Part shown: one piece after another, positions 16,881 to 26,436 of the stretch
How the letters are laid out: each line of letters starts with the position of its first letter
How positions within the stretch are numbered: the first letter of the stretch is position 1
NCBI RefSeq assembly: GCF_017980685.1
Contig: NZ_JACXXO010000015.1
Location: 1 to 64,000, forward strand
Reading direction: 5' to 3'
Origin: Pseudomonas iridis
Lineage (GTDB): Bacteria > Pseudomonadota > Gammaproteobacteria > Pseudomonadales > Pseudomonadaceae
DNA length: 64,000 nt
Notes under the pieces: generated by a model
Told to the model about the DNA's origin: nothing
Seen by the model: the letters and a program-made list of their open reading frames with translations, nothing else
Databases searched by the model: none
Program-made: the position numbers and the translations under genes

Positions 16881-18197
16881 ATGTTCAATAAACGCTTGAA
16901 GCAAGAGCTGGCTGCTCTTCGTGAAGAACTCTCCAGCCTTGTGCAAGTGAAGGAAAGCCTGGAAAGCGAGATGATGGTGCTGACCCTCGAGCCGGACGGA
17001 CGGGTTCAGTCGGTCAACCAGAACTTCCTCGACGAGATGTTCTACAAGAGCCAGGATCTGATTGGCCGGGCCATCGATGACATCGTCCCGGCCCATGTGA
17101 AATCCGACGAATTCCATCAGCGCTTCAAGAACGCCATGACTCGCGGCGAGCATTTCGCCGGCGCTGTGCGACTTCTGCGTGGCAATGGTGACGAGGCCTG
17201 GTTGCGCTCGATCGTGCAGCCGGTACGTGCTTCGGATGGGCGGATCAAGCACATCTCGATCTTCTCCAGCGACCTGACCCGCACGATCGAAGCCTCCCGC
17301 GAGCATGAAAACCTGATCGGTGCACTGGTGCGTTCCACCGCGGTGATCGAGTTCGATTTGAACGGTAACGTGCTGAACGCCAACGAACGCTTTCTCAACG
17401 GCATGGGTTACAGCCTGGCGCAGATCAAGGGCAAGCATCACCGCATGTTCTGCACGCCCGAAGAGTACAACAGTGCCGAGTATCAGAATTTCTGGCGTCG
17501 CTTGAACAACGGCGAATTCGTGGCCGACCGCTTCAAACGTGTCGACAGCCATGGTCGTACTGTTTGGCTGGAGGCGTCCTACAACCCGGTGGTAGATGCC
17601 AACAACAAACTGTACAAAGTGGTGAAGTTCGCCACGGTGATTACCGATCAGGTCAACCGCGAACAAGCCGTCGCCGACGCGGCCAGCATTGCCTACAGCA
17701 CCTCGCAACAAACCGACAGTACTGCCCAGCGCGGCACGACTGTCGTGACCGAAGCGGTCAACGTGATGCGCGACTTGTCGCGGCACATGCAGGCCGCCGG
17801 TGAAGGCATTGAAGCGCTCAACGAACAGTCGCTGGTGATTGGCACGATCGTCAAAACCATCAGCGGCATTGCTGAACAGACCAACCTGCTGGCGCTCAAC
17901 GCCGCGATCGAAGCGGCCCGTGCCGGTGAGCAGGGCCGTGGTTTTGCCGTGGTCGCCGACGAAGTGCGGCAACTGGCCTCGCGCACCAGCCAGGCGACCG
18001 ATGAAATCGTCGTGGTGGTACGGCAGAACCAGGAAATGGCACGCAACGCCGTGGCACTGATGACCGACGGCAAGCTCCAGGCCGAACAAGGGCTGGCGCT
18101 GGCGGCCGAGGCGGGCACAGTGATCGTCGAGATTCAGGACGGCGCGCAGAAAGTGGTGGATGCGGTGGGGCAGTTCGCCAATCAACTGTCTAACTGA
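16881..18197 (+). CDS. Soluble chemoreceptor with two PAS domains (BdlA-like)
   Basis: A 438-residue methyl-accepting protein without membrane helices. A short coiled coil (5-30) precedes PAS1 (about 31-140), PAS2 (about 150-255) and a short signalling domain with the conserved hairpin tip (GIAEQTNLLALNAAIEAARA, 329-348). This is the layout of P. aeruginosa BdlA, which couples redox or nutrient cues to biofilm dispersal, and of cytoplasmic energy-taxis receptors. The ligand is unknown; no heme-binding His can be asserted. The frame continues upstream to 16833, but ATG 16881 gives a family-like N-terminus. It stands alone; a BIME follows. Confidence 0.85.
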   Translation: MFNKRLKQELAALREELSSLVQVKESLESEMMVLTLEPDGRVQSVNQNFLDEMFYKSQDLIGRAIDDIVPAHVKSDEFHQRFKNAMTRGEHFAGAVRLLRGNGDEAWLRSIVQPVRASDGRIKHISIFSSDLTRTIEASREHENLIGALVRSTAVIEFDLNGNVLNANERFLNGMGYSLAQIKGKHHRMFCTPEEYNSAEYQNFWRRLNNGEFVADRFKRVDSHGRTVWLEASYNPVVDANNKLYKVVKFATVITDQVNREQAVADAASIAYSTSQQTDSTAQRGTTVVTEAVNVMRDLSRHMQAAGEGIEALNEQSLVIGTIVKTISGIAEQTNLLALNAAIEAARAGEQGRGFAVVADEVRQLASRTSQATDEIVVVVRQNQEMARNAVALMTDGKLQAEQGLALAAEAGTVIVEIQDGAQKVVDAVGQFANQLSN

Positions 18198-18213
18198 CCT
18201 GCACTGATCCAAT

Positions 18214-18301
18214 GTGGGAGCGAGCCTGCTCGCGAAAGCGTCAGTTCACTCCGTAGGGATGTTGACTGACACACCGCTTTCGCGAGCAGGCTCGCTCCCA
18301 C
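18214..18301. repeat. Paired inverted REP elements (BIME 3)
   Basis: GTGGGAGCGAGCCTGCTCGC (from 18214) and its inverse (18275-18301) with a ~34-base spacer, directly after the chemoreceptor gene. Confidence 0.9.
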
Positions 18302-18363
18302 CGAATCTGTGTTTCTTCAGTGACAGCGCTACAATCTGCTCCTTTTTCCCGGAGCAGATCCCC

Positions 18364-18963
18364 ATGAGCGATTCATACCGCCGCCCGGTTGCCCTGAACA
18401 AAGCCTACCGTTTACTCAATCACGGCCCGACCGTACTGGTCAGCGCCGCCCATGACGGCCAGCGCAACATCATGGCCGCCGCGTGGGCGATGCCACTGGA
18501 CTTCGAACCGCCGAAAGTCGCCGTCGTCCTCGACAAATCCACCTGGACGCGGCAGTTGCTCGAGGCATCCGGCACCTTCGTAATCAACGTTCCTTGCGTC
18601 AATCAGGCCGATATCGTGCAAACCGTCGGTTCGACCTCGGGTCTGGAAATCACCCAAAGCCAAGGGCAGGACAAGTTTCAGGCCTACGGCTTGCAGACCT
18701 TTAGCGGCAACAAGATTGAAGCGCCGCTGCTCGAGGGGTGTGTCGCCTGGCTCGAATGCCGCTTGCTGCCGGAGCCGCGCAATCACGATCAATACGATCT
18801 GTTCCTCGCCGAAGTCATCGCCGCCCATGCCGATGAACGGGTGTTCAGCGAAGGACGCTGGCATTTCGAAGGGCACGACGGCCTGCGCACTTTGCACCAT
18901 GTAGCCGGCGGGCACTTCCTGACGATAGGCGCCCCGGTGGACGGCAAGACGCTGGCGGTTTGA
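18364..18963 (+). CDS. Flavin reductase-like FMN-binding protein
   Basis: A 199-residue flavin reductase-domain protein. The early segment PTVLVSAAHDGQRNIMAAAW and the later FVINVPC pattern match the FMN-binding split-barrel family. Members reduce free flavin with NAD(P)H or act as stand-alone flavoproteins; no partner oxygenase is adjacent, so the substrate is unknown. Start ATG 18364 follows CGGAGCAGATCCCC, containing a GGAG ribosome site. Convergent with ggt. Confidence 0.82.
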   Translation: MSDSYRRPVALNKAYRLLNHGPTVLVSAAHDGQRNIMAAAWAMPLDFEPPKVAVVLDKSTWTRQLLEASGTFVINVPCVNQADIVQTVGSTSGLEITQSQGQDKFQAYGLQTFSGNKIEAPLLEGCVAWLECRLLPEPRNHDQYDLFLAEVIAAHADERVFSEGRWHFEGHDGLRTLHHVAGGHFLTIGAPVDGKTLAV

Positions 18964-18975
18964 GTTTTGTTGATC

Positions 18976-20808
18976 TCAATCCCCCAGCGCTTCTCCCTCG
19001 CGCCGTGGATCTGCGCCACCTTCCAGCGATACATTTCCCTGCACATCCTTGACCCGCACGATGGCTTGGGTGCCGCTGGTCATGTCGATTTCATTCACCG
19101 TGTGCCCTTTGTCCTTCAGCGCCTGAATCAGTGCCGGGCTGAACTGGCCTTTTTCCAGTTCGGTTGGACCATTGCGACTGCCGAAGTTGGGGAGGCTGAT
19201 GGCGCTTTGCGGGTCGAGGTTCCAGTCGAGCAGGCCGACGGTGGTTTTGGCGACATACTCGATGATCTGCGAGCCACCCGGCGAGCCGACGCCGGCGAGG
19301 AATTCGCCGCTGGTGCGGTCGAAGATCAGCGTGGGTGCCATGGATGAGCGCGGACGTTTGCCGGGTTCGACGCGGTTGGCGACTTTCTGGCCATTCTCTT
19401 GCGGGATGAACGAGAAGTCGGTCATCTGGTTATTCAGCAAAAAGCCCTGAACCATCAGGTGCGAGCCGAACGCAGCTTCGATGGTGGTGGTCATCGATAC
19501 CGCGCCGCCGAGGTCATCCACCGCCACCACTTGCGAGGTGGAGATGCGCAGCGGTGAGCGATCCGGTGCGTAAGCCACTTGCACGCCCGGCGGTATGCCC
19601 GGTTTGGCGCTGCCCATGCTGCGTTCGCCGATCAGACTGGCGCGGCTGGCGAGATAGCCCGGATCGACCAGGCCTTTGACCGGCACCGGCACGAAGTCAG
19701 TATCGGCGACGTATTGCGCACGGTCGGCATAGGCCAGGCGTTCTGCCTCGGCGATCAGGTGCACGGCTTGCGGCGCCGGTTCGAAACCGGCGGGTTTGTC
19801 GGTCTTCAGCGGTTTGAGTGGTGCCAGCGCCAGGCGCGGATCGCGGCTCTCCAGTGCCTGCAAGGTGCCGAGGATCTGCGCCACGGCGATCCCGCCCGAT
19901 GACGGTGGCGGCATGCCGCAAACCTGCCAGCGTTTGTAGTCAGTGCACAAAGGCGCGCGCTCTTTGGCTTTGTAACCTTGAAGATCGTTCAACGACAGGC
20001 TGCCGGGATTGGCGTGGCCCTGCACCTTGGCGACGATCTCCTCGGCGATCGGGCCTGTGTACAGCGCATCGGCACCTTCGCTGGCAATGCGTTTGAGCAC
20101 GGCAGCCAAGGGCGGATTCTGCAGGCGAGTGCCGACGGCTTTGACGCTGCCATCGCCATTAAGAAAGTAAGCAGCCATGTCTGGCGAGCGGCGGATCACC
20201 GGATCGGACGCCAGCAGCGAATACAGGCGCGGGGAAATCGCAAAACCTTGTTCGGCCAGTTTGATCGCCGGCTCGAACAGCTTGGCCCAAGGCAGACGAC
20301 CGTGCTGTTTATGCGCCATCTCCAGCGCACGCAACACGCCCGGTGTACCCACAGAACGCCCGCCGATTTGCGCTTGCGGGAACGGCATCGGTGTACCGTC
20401 CGCTTGCAGGAACAGTTTCTCGGTGGCGCCAGCCGGCGCGGTTTCGCGACCGTCATAAGTGCGCACCTGTTTGCCATCCCACAACACAATCATTGCACCG
20501 CCACCGATGCCGGAAGATTGCGGCTCCACCAGCGTCAGCACCGCTTGCATGGCAATCGCCGCATCAATCGCCGAGCCACCCTGACGTAGCATCTCGCGGC
20601 CGGCCTCGGCGGCCAGCGGATTCGCCGCGGCGGCCATGTGTTTGCTGGCGTGACGGGTTTGCAGGTCGGTGCGATAACCGGAGGCGGCTTCCGGTGCCAG
20701 CGGCAGGGTCGAGGAGGGCGGGGCGTTGCACGCGGTGAGTGACAGGGCGCTGATGATCAGCGTCAGGGCAGGCAGGCGAAAGCGGCTCAAGGGCAAGGCT
20801 GAAAACAC
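18976..20808 (-). CDS. ggt: Gamma-glutamyltransferase, lipoprotein type
   Basis: A 610-residue gamma-glutamyltranspeptidase (Ntn-hydrolase). A lipobox (LTAC, Cys27) predicts lipid anchoring. The catalytic and autocleavage nucleophile aligns with Thr424 in RISTSQVVAVDD, followed by the substrate-loop sequence LLNNQMTDFS. The GxGGGAMIVLW segment near residue 100 and the late GSPGGSQII motif are also family hallmarks. It hydrolyses glutathione and other gamma-glutamyl compounds outside the inner membrane. The chain should self-cleave before Thr424 into large and small subunits. Monocistronic, converging on the flavin reductase gene. Confidence 0.92.
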   Translation of the reverse strand: MFSALPLSRFRLPALTLIISALSLTACNAPPSSTLPLAPEAASGYRTDLQTRHASKHMAAAANPLAAEAGREMLRQGGSAIDAAIAMQAVLTLVEPQSSGIGGGAMIVLWDGKQVRTYDGRETAPAGATEKLFLQADGTPMPFPQAQIGGRSVGTPGVLRALEMAHKQHGRLPWAKLFEPAIKLAEQGFAISPRLYSLLASDPVIRRSPDMAAYFLNGDGSVKAVGTRLQNPPLAAVLKRIASEGADALYTGPIAEEIVAKVQGHANPGSLSLNDLQGYKAKERAPLCTDYKRWQVCGMPPPSSGGIAVAQILGTLQALESRDPRLALAPLKPLKTDKPAGFEPAPQAVHLIAEAERLAYADRAQYVADTDFVPVPVKGLVDPGYLASRASLIGERSMGSAKPGIPPGVQVAYAPDRSPLRISTSQVVAVDDLGGAVSMTTTIEAAFGSHLMVQGFLLNNQMTDFSFIPQENGQKVANRVEPGKRPRSSMAPTLIFDRTSGEFLAGVGSPGGSQIIEYVAKTTVGLLDWNLDPQSAISLPNFGSRNGPTELEKGQFSPALIQALKDKGHTVNEIDMTSGTQAIVRVKDVQGNVSLEGGADPRREGEALGD

Positions 20809-20954
20809 GCGGGCTCTCCGTCCGTGGGGGAAAAGTCTGAGGGACTTTATCGACCGACCGGTCGCGACGCAAACCGGTGGGCATTTTGTCTTTCTTTTCA
20901 GCGCGGATGTTCGCTAGGGTCAATGTCAAATTCATCGAACTGAAACAAGCCCCT

Positions 20955-21041
20955 GTGGGAGCGAGCCTGCTCGCGAATACGGTGTATCAGCCAGCCTTGA
21001 TATTGAATGAAACACCGCTTCGCGAGCAGGCTCGCTCCCAC
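20955..21041. repeat. Paired inverted REP elements (BIME 4)
   Basis: GTGGGAGCGAGCCTGCTCGC (20955-20977 arm) and its inverse (21019-21041) flank a ~40-base spacer, just before the DUF2817 gene. The repeat therefore sits in what should be that gene's leader. Confidence 0.9.
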
Positions 21042-21068
21042 AAATACAAAACCTGGAAGAGGCCAATA

Positions 21069-22169
21069 ATGCAGAGCGAGTTCCCCACCGAGTCCAGCTA
21101 CCGCGACCAACGCGAACAGTTCATCACCGCGGCCAATACCGCCGGAGCCACGCTTACCTCCTACGCCCATCCCCGCTGCGGCCCCTTTGGCGAACTCCTG
21201 AACACCGACGTCGCGGTGCTCGGCAATCCACAGGCCAAACGCCGACTGGTAGCGCTCAGCGGCACGCACGGGGTGGAGGGTTATTACGGCTCTGACTGTC
21301 AGATCGACTGGCTGAAAACGTTCGTGCCGGGTTCGCTGCCCAAGGATGTTGCCGTGGTGATGGTTCACCTGATCAATCCCTGGGGCACGGCGTGGTTGCG
21401 GCGGGTCAACGAAGACAACATCGACCTCAATCGCAATCACCTGGATTTCACCCGGCCTCTCCCAGATAACCGCGCGTACGCCGCACTGCATGAAATCTAT
21501 GCGTGCACCGACTTGAATGGCCCCGAGCGGCTGCGCGCCGATGCGTTGCTGGATGCGCAGATCAGCGAGCATGGCTGGCCCGCAGTGATGTCGATTGTCG
21601 AGGGTGGTCAGCACAGTCATCCCGATGGGCTGTTCTATGGCGGCCGTGCGCCGAGCTGGTCGAATCGCACGTTGCAGCAAATCATCGCTGAGCATCTGAC
21701 GGGGGCTGCAACCGTGATGTGTTTCGACCTGCACACTGGCGCCGGTGAATATGGCCATCCGATGTTGCTGACGATTACTGAAGCGCCTTATCCAGCGCTA
21801 GGGCAGGCCCAACAGATTTACGGCCCGTGGCTTTACACGCTGCACACCGGCGCCGATGCCCTGAGTGAAACCGGTGTTGCGGCCACCGCTACCGGCTATA
21901 CGTCGCAGGCGTTGCTCAATACATTGCCGGGCGTGCAATTGATGCCATTCGTTATTGAGTGCGGTACGTATCCGGGGGCGGATGTGCATCGGCATCTGCG
22001 TGATGATCATTGGCTGCATCTGCATGGTGATCCACTGGATGCGACGGGGAGGGTGATCAAACTGAATCTGCTGGAGCAGTTTTATCCGGCGGATCCGGAT
22101 TGGCGGGCGATGGTGGGGTTGCGGACTCGGCAGATTTGGGGGAGGGGGTTGGCGGCGTTGGCGGGGTGA
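21069..22169 (+). CDS. DUF2817 (M14-like) metallopeptidase-fold protein
   Basis: A 366-residue protein of the DUF2817 family, related to M14 carboxypeptidases and succinylglutamate desuccinylases. Putative zinc ligands are His67 and Glu70 in GTHGVEGYYGS, with DLHTGAGEYGHP later in the chain. The NIDLNRN segment is the M14-type substrate-binding Asn-Arg pair. The physiological substrate is unknown. ATG 21069 follows GGAAGAGGCC, a good ribosome site. The last ~100 bases are unusually G-rich on the plus strand, but the frame is intact. Confidence 0.8.
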   Translation: MQSEFPTESSYRDQREQFITAANTAGATLTSYAHPRCGPFGELLNTDVAVLGNPQAKRRLVALSGTHGVEGYYGSDCQIDWLKTFVPGSLPKDVAVVMVHLINPWGTAWLRRVNEDNIDLNRNHLDFTRPLPDNRAYAALHEIYACTDLNGPERLRADALLDAQISEHGWPAVMSIVEGGQHSHPDGLFYGGRAPSWSNRTLQQIIAEHLTGAATVMCFDLHTGAGEYGHPMLLTITEAPYPALGQAQQIYGPWLYTLHTGADALSETGVAATATGYTSQALLNTLPGVQLMPFVIECGTYPGADVHRHLRDDHWLHLHGDPLDATGRVIKLNLLEQFYPADPDWRAMVGLRTRQIWGRGLAALAG

Positions 22170-22635
22170 GGGGCCACAGACAAGCTTGAGTTTCGTTGCG
22201 CGTTCAATGTTTGAGGCCAGGCAGTCCATTGGCTGCGCGCCAATGCAGCGTGCCGTCGCTCATCTTGGTCGGCAGCATTGCGAGTATTAACAGGCTGGCC
22301 GGCCCGCCTGCGTCGCGTATGGCCCAGTTGAGGCGTTGTTGCAGAACGCCACCACCCGCCAAACGCCTCAAGGCCAGATCGGCAACTATCGCCGTCGCGA
22401 CAGCGGTGCCGAAGAGGGATTTGAATCGAGCCGGGGGAGCTTGTCGGTCAATGGGGGAGTCGGGCAAACCGATGGATTGAGTTACAGGCGCCCGGTTTCA
22501 CGAAAAATCCAATTCGTACCTGGATCGAATCCGTTTCCTACGGTGCTTTCTCGGCCTGGCGGAACAGGAGATTACCGAGACTTTTCTACAGGCATAAAAA
22601 AACGGCCTACCTTTCGGTAAGCCGTTTTTAGTACT
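22170..22635. other. Gene-poor region before tRNA-Met
   Basis: Apart from the terminator at 22596-22629, I find no convincing gene. The best frame is on the minus strand at 22204-22467 (87 codons from a TTG, hydrophobic middle) with no ribosome site and no recognised family. It could be a gene remnant next to a tRNA. Composition is less ordered than in flanking genes. Confidence 0.45.
22596..22629 (-). terminator. Intrinsic terminator of tRNA-Met
   Basis: AACGGCTTACC-GAAA-GGTAGGCCGTT read on the minus strand, followed by six T's, seven bases past the tRNA 3' end. Confidence 0.88.
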
Positions 22636-22712
22636 TGGTGGCTACACAGGGACTTGAACCCCGGACCCCAGCATTATGAATGCTATGCTCTAACCAACTG
22701 AGCTATGTAGCC
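22636..22712 (-). tRNA. tRNA-Met (CAT)
   Basis: Minus-strand cloverleaf: acceptor GGCTACA pairs with TGTAGCC, followed by encoded ACCA. The anticodon loop is TTCATAA (anticodon CAT). The T arm contains GGTTCAAGTCC. The first base is G paired to C, unlike the initiator tRNA, so this is the elongator Met tRNA. The tRNA is 77 bases long including CCA. Confidence 0.95.
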
Positions 22713-22827
22713 AAGTGGCGCGCATTATTCCCCTGAAATGGAAAAGCGTCAAGCGTAAATTTAAAATATTTCTTCTTATTTTCAACCGCTTATCCACCGG
22801 CCCCGAAAATCGGGGCCGGGCAGGGCA

Positions 22828-24885
22828 TCAACGCAGCTGAAATCTCGCGGTGTTGGCACTCAAGGCATGACTGCCCTGACTCAAGGTGTCCGCCGCCAGA
22901 TTCACCGCGCGCGCGCCTTCGAGCAATCGCACTGCTGCCTGATCGACTTGCTGAATACTGCTGCTGACCTCGTCGGCGGTGCTCGCTTGCTCTTCAACCG
23001 CCGTGGCGATCTGCGCCAGTGTGTCGGTGACGCTTTGCACGGCGCTGGCAATTTCCCCCAAGCGTTCGCCCAGCCCGGTCACGGCTTCGGCGTCCGTTTG
23101 TGCCTGGCCACAGGCTGCTTCCATCAGGCTCACGGCTTCGTTGACCGTGGCGCGCAGGCTGTCGACCGTGCCGGCGATCTGCGCGGTGGACGATTGCGTG
23201 CGTTGCGACAGGCTACGCACCTCATCGGCGACCACGGCGAAACCGCGACCCTGTTCCCCGGCGCGCGCAGCTTCGATGGCTGCGTTGAGCGCGAGCAGGT
23301 TGGTCTGCTCGGCCACACCGCGAATGGTGTCGACCACCAATTGAATCTGCTGCCCTTGCTCACTGACCCGGCCTAGCGCGGCTGCGGTGTCGTTCAAGCG
23401 TTGGTTGAGCTGTTGAATGCTCGCTGTGGTGCGCTGACTGTCGCGGCTGCTGTCGGCGGCAATGCGGCGGGTGTGTTGAGCGCTGCCAGAGGCCTGCTCG
23501 CAGCTCTGTGCCACGCCTTGGGAGGTCGCGGCCAGTTGCGTGGCCGCAGCGGCGATCTGACTGATTTGCAACTGCTGTGCTTCGACTTCGCTGAGGGCGC
23601 CGCTGGAATGATCGTTGAGGCTGCGAACTGCGCTGCTCAGTTGTGAAGTCTCGTGATCGACGCCGATCATACTGGTGCGCAATTGCACCACGGCGACGTT
23701 GAGTGCGGTGCTGATCGCCGCCAGTTCGTCGTGTCCCACGACCGGTACTTGCAGGCTCAGATTGCCGTCGCGCAGGGCTTGGGCAAGGACGGTGATGCCG
23801 CTGGCGCTACGGCGGATCGAGGCTTGCAGACAGATGAACAGGTACAGCGCCGCCAGCAGCAGACAGCCGAATACCGCCGCGACGATGATCAGCTGGCGAA
23901 CCGCCGAGCCGTGATGGTCTTCGAGGCGCTGATCCAGCGACATCAGCGATTGCTGGCGCAGAGAGGCGAGGTCAGCCAGCAACGCATCAAGGCTGCGCTC
24001 GAAGTCTTCCGGTTTGAGATTGATGCTGCCACCGAACACGCCGTCGTCCAACACTTTGAGGCCGCTGTCCAGGTGCTTGAGGCTGTCGTGGTATTGGCTG
24101 GCCCAGGATTGCAGGCCTGGGTGCAGGCGCGCTTCCAGCAGGCCTGCGGTTTTCACCAACTGCTCACGGGCATCGCCGATGCGGCTGCGCAGGTCGCGCA
24201 ACTGCAAGCGACTTTGCAAAGTGAACTGACCGGACACCACCGACGCCTGACCGACCGCCGCGAGGCGTCCGACCCGTTCGATCAGGTCGGGTGCATGCTG
24301 CGTGGAAATCTGCGTCAGCAGATAGGTTTCCAGCCATGGCGCGAGGGTCAGGCGGTTGTCCATGACGATTTGCTCGCGCAGTGCTTGCAGGGCGCTGAGG
24401 GCGTTGGTGAAACGGTCGTAACCGTCCGGCCACCAGCCGACGCCGCTGAGGCTTTTCGAATCCAGGCCGCCGAGCGCGGTTTGCAACGCCTGATAGCGGG
24501 AGAGGGTTTCGCCTTCGGCGCCCTCGTTATTCAGCGCATTGCCCAAGTCAGTGGTGGCTTGCTGGACCGCTGGCTGCACAGCATCGAACGCAGCCATGGC
24601 GGCGAGCGTCGCGGGTGTCGGCTGACGATTGGTTTCCGTGGCACGCCAACGCGCGGCGCGGTCGCGCTGGGCCGCGAGCAGGTTGTCGAGCGCATCGAGC
24701 GCGAGCAACTGACGCACGCCGGCACGTTCGCCGGAAATCAGATTGAGTTTGTCGCGATAGTCCTGGCCGATCATCAACAGGCTGCCGGCCAACGGCAAAA
24801 TGAATAGCAGAAACAACAACTGGAATTTACGTGCGAAGCCAAATCGCCCCAGCAACTTGATCCCCGGTGAAAGGAAAGCCTGCAT
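22828..24885 (-). CDS. Methyl-accepting chemotaxis protein (transmembrane)
   Basis: A 685-residue chemoreceptor: first membrane helix about residues 20-40 (FQLLFLLFILPLAGSLLMIG), a large helical periplasmic ligand domain (about 45-330), a second membrane helix (IIVAAVFGCLLLAALYLFI), a HAMP segment and a signalling domain with the hairpin tip GVAEQTNLLALNAAIEAARA. The helical-bundle sensor is long; ligand unknown. The frame is open to 25023, but ATG 24885 has an AGGAG site at proper spacing and places the first helix correctly. No CheB/CheR-docking pentapeptide is evident at the C-terminus. Confidence 0.88.
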   Translation of the reverse strand: MQAFLSPGIKLLGRFGFARKFQLLFLLFILPLAGSLLMIGQDYRDKLNLISGERAGVRQLLALDALDNLLAAQRDRAARWRATETNRQPTPATLAAMAAFDAVQPAVQQATTDLGNALNNEGAEGETLSRYQALQTALGGLDSKSLSGVGWWPDGYDRFTNALSALQALREQIVMDNRLTLAPWLETYLLTQISTQHAPDLIERVGRLAAVGQASVVSGQFTLQSRLQLRDLRSRIGDAREQLVKTAGLLEARLHPGLQSWASQYHDSLKHLDSGLKVLDDGVFGGSINLKPEDFERSLDALLADLASLRQQSLMSLDQRLEDHHGSAVRQLIIVAAVFGCLLLAALYLFICLQASIRRSASGITVLAQALRDGNLSLQVPVVGHDELAAISTALNVAVVQLRTSMIGVDHETSQLSSAVRSLNDHSSGALSEVEAQQLQISQIAAAATQLAATSQGVAQSCEQASGSAQHTRRIAADSSRDSQRTTASIQQLNQRLNDTAAALGRVSEQGQQIQLVVDTIRGVAEQTNLLALNAAIEAARAGEQGRGFAVVADEVRSLSQRTQSSTAQIAGTVDSLRATVNEAVSLMEAACGQAQTDAEAVTGLGERLGEIASAVQSVTDTLAQIATAVEEQASTADEVSSSIQQVDQAAVRLLEGARAVNLAADTLSQGSHALSANTARFQLR

Positions 24886-25218
24886 GCCCCATGACTCCTC
24901 TGGACACCACGCACCAATGGCGTGCATCGCGGTCGGTCGACGTTGATGTTGTGCCCTGCTAAAAGGCCTCGAAAGTTCACTCTCGTTCGCTCTGTGGGCA
25001 AACTTTGTAGCGAAACTTCCCATTGTCGATCACCTTTGTAAGGCGACCGCGTTCAAGCCAAGAAGCAAGGCAAGATTCAGACCATGGCGTTGCGCTATCA
25101 CCTGGTCAATGACGAACAGTCAGTTAGTTAGCTGGCTAAGGGGATAGCTTTGGCGCACCGAAAAATGGCACATTGACGCACCTGCCTGCGTGCACCCATC
25201 TGCTGTCCGGAAATTTCC
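24886..25218. other. Intergenic region between the chemoreceptor and the MFS gene
   Basis: 333 bases that should carry divergent promoters. I see no repeat, RNA gene or convincing small ORF here. Confidence 0.5.
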
Positions 25219-26436
25219 ATGGCTATCAGCAACGCTCCGACCGCCACTGTTTCGGCGTCCGCTCCTCCCCAAAGCAGCCCACTGGTGATGCGCATCATCG
25301 GCGCAGTGGCATTGGCGCATCTGATCAATGACTTGATCCAGTCGGTTTTGCCGTCGATCTACCCAATGCTGAAGGCCAGCTACGGTCTGACCTTCACCCA
25401 GATCGGGCTGATCACTCTGACCTTCCAGCTGACCGCTTCGCTATTGCAGCCTTGGGTCGGGTATCACACCGATCGGCACCCAAAACCATGGCTGTTGCCG
25501 GCGGGCTCAATTTGCACGCTGATCGGCATCGTGATGATGTCGGTAGTCGGCAGTTTTCCAATGATTCTGCTGGCGGCGGCGCTTATCGGCATCGGCTCCT
25601 CGACCTTTCACCCCGAGGCGTCGCGGATCGCGCGGCTGGCCTCGGGTGGGCGCTTTGGTCTGGCGCAATCGACTTTCCAGGTCGGCGGTAACGCCGGTTC
25701 CGCGTTCGGTCCACTGCTGGCGGCAGCAATCATCATTCCGTTCGGTCAGGGCAATGTGGCGTGGTTCGGTTTGTTCGCGGTGTTTGCGCTGTTCGTGCTG
25801 TACCGCATCAGTCGCTGGTACGCCCATCACTTGAACCTGTTCAAACTCAAGGCGGGCCAGGCGGCGACTCACGGGCTGTCAAAGGGCAGGGTGACCAGTG
25901 CGCTGGTGGTGCTCGGCCTGCTGGTGTTCTCCAAGTACTTCTACATGGCCAGCCTAACCAGCTATTTCACGTTCTATCTGATCGAGAAGTTCGACCTGTC
26001 GGTGGCCAGCTCGCAGTTGCACCTGTTCCTGTTCCTTGGTGCGGTGGCGGCGGGCACGTTCTTCGGCGGGCCGATTGGCGACAAGATCGGACGTAAGGCT
26101 GTGATCTGGTTTTCGATTCTTGGAGTGGCACCGTTTACGCTGCTGATGCCTCACGTCGATCTGTTCTGGACCAGTGTGCTCAGCGTGATAATCGGCTTCA
26201 TCCTCGCTTCGGCGTTCTCGGCGATTGTGGTGTACGCGCAAGAGCTGGTGCCGGGGAATGTCGGGATGATTGCCGGGATCTTTTTCGGCCTGATGTTCGG
26301 TTTTGGCGGGATTGGCGCTGCGTTGCTTGGGCATCTGGCGGATGTGCACGGGATTGAATACGTGTACTTCCTGTGCTCGTTCTTGCCGTTGTTTGGGGTG
26401 TTGGCGATTTTTTTGCCGAGGACTAAAAAAGTTTGA
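25219..26436 (+). CDS. MFS transporter, fosmidomycin-resistance (Fsr) type
   Basis: A 405-residue major facilitator with 12 predicted helices. The segments HLINDLIQSVLPSIYPMLK (from about residue 35), GYHTDRHPKPW and FHPEASRIARLASGGRFGLA are characteristic of the Fsr subgroup of drug efflux pumps. E. coli Fsr exports fosmidomycin; the natural substrate is unknown. Starts with ATG 25219. Located just left of the dynamin-like module. Confidence 0.83.
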   Translation: MAISNAPTATVSASAPPQSSPLVMRIIGAVALAHLINDLIQSVLPSIYPMLKASYGLTFTQIGLITLTFQLTASLLQPWVGYHTDRHPKPWLLPAGSICTLIGIVMMSVVGSFPMILLAAALIGIGSSTFHPEASRIARLASGGRFGLAQSTFQVGGNAGSAFGPLLAAAIIIPFGQGNVAWFGLFAVFALFVLYRISRWYAHHLNLFKLKAGQAATHGLSKGRVTSALVVLGLLVFSKYFYMASLTSYFTFYLIEKFDLSVASSQLHLFLFLGAVAAGTFFGGPIGDKIGRKAVIWFSILGVAPFTLLMPHVDLFWTSVLSVIIGFILASAFSAIVVYAQELVPGNVGMIAGIFFGLMFGFGGIGAALLGHLADVHGIEYVYFLCSFLPLFGVLAIFLPRTKKV

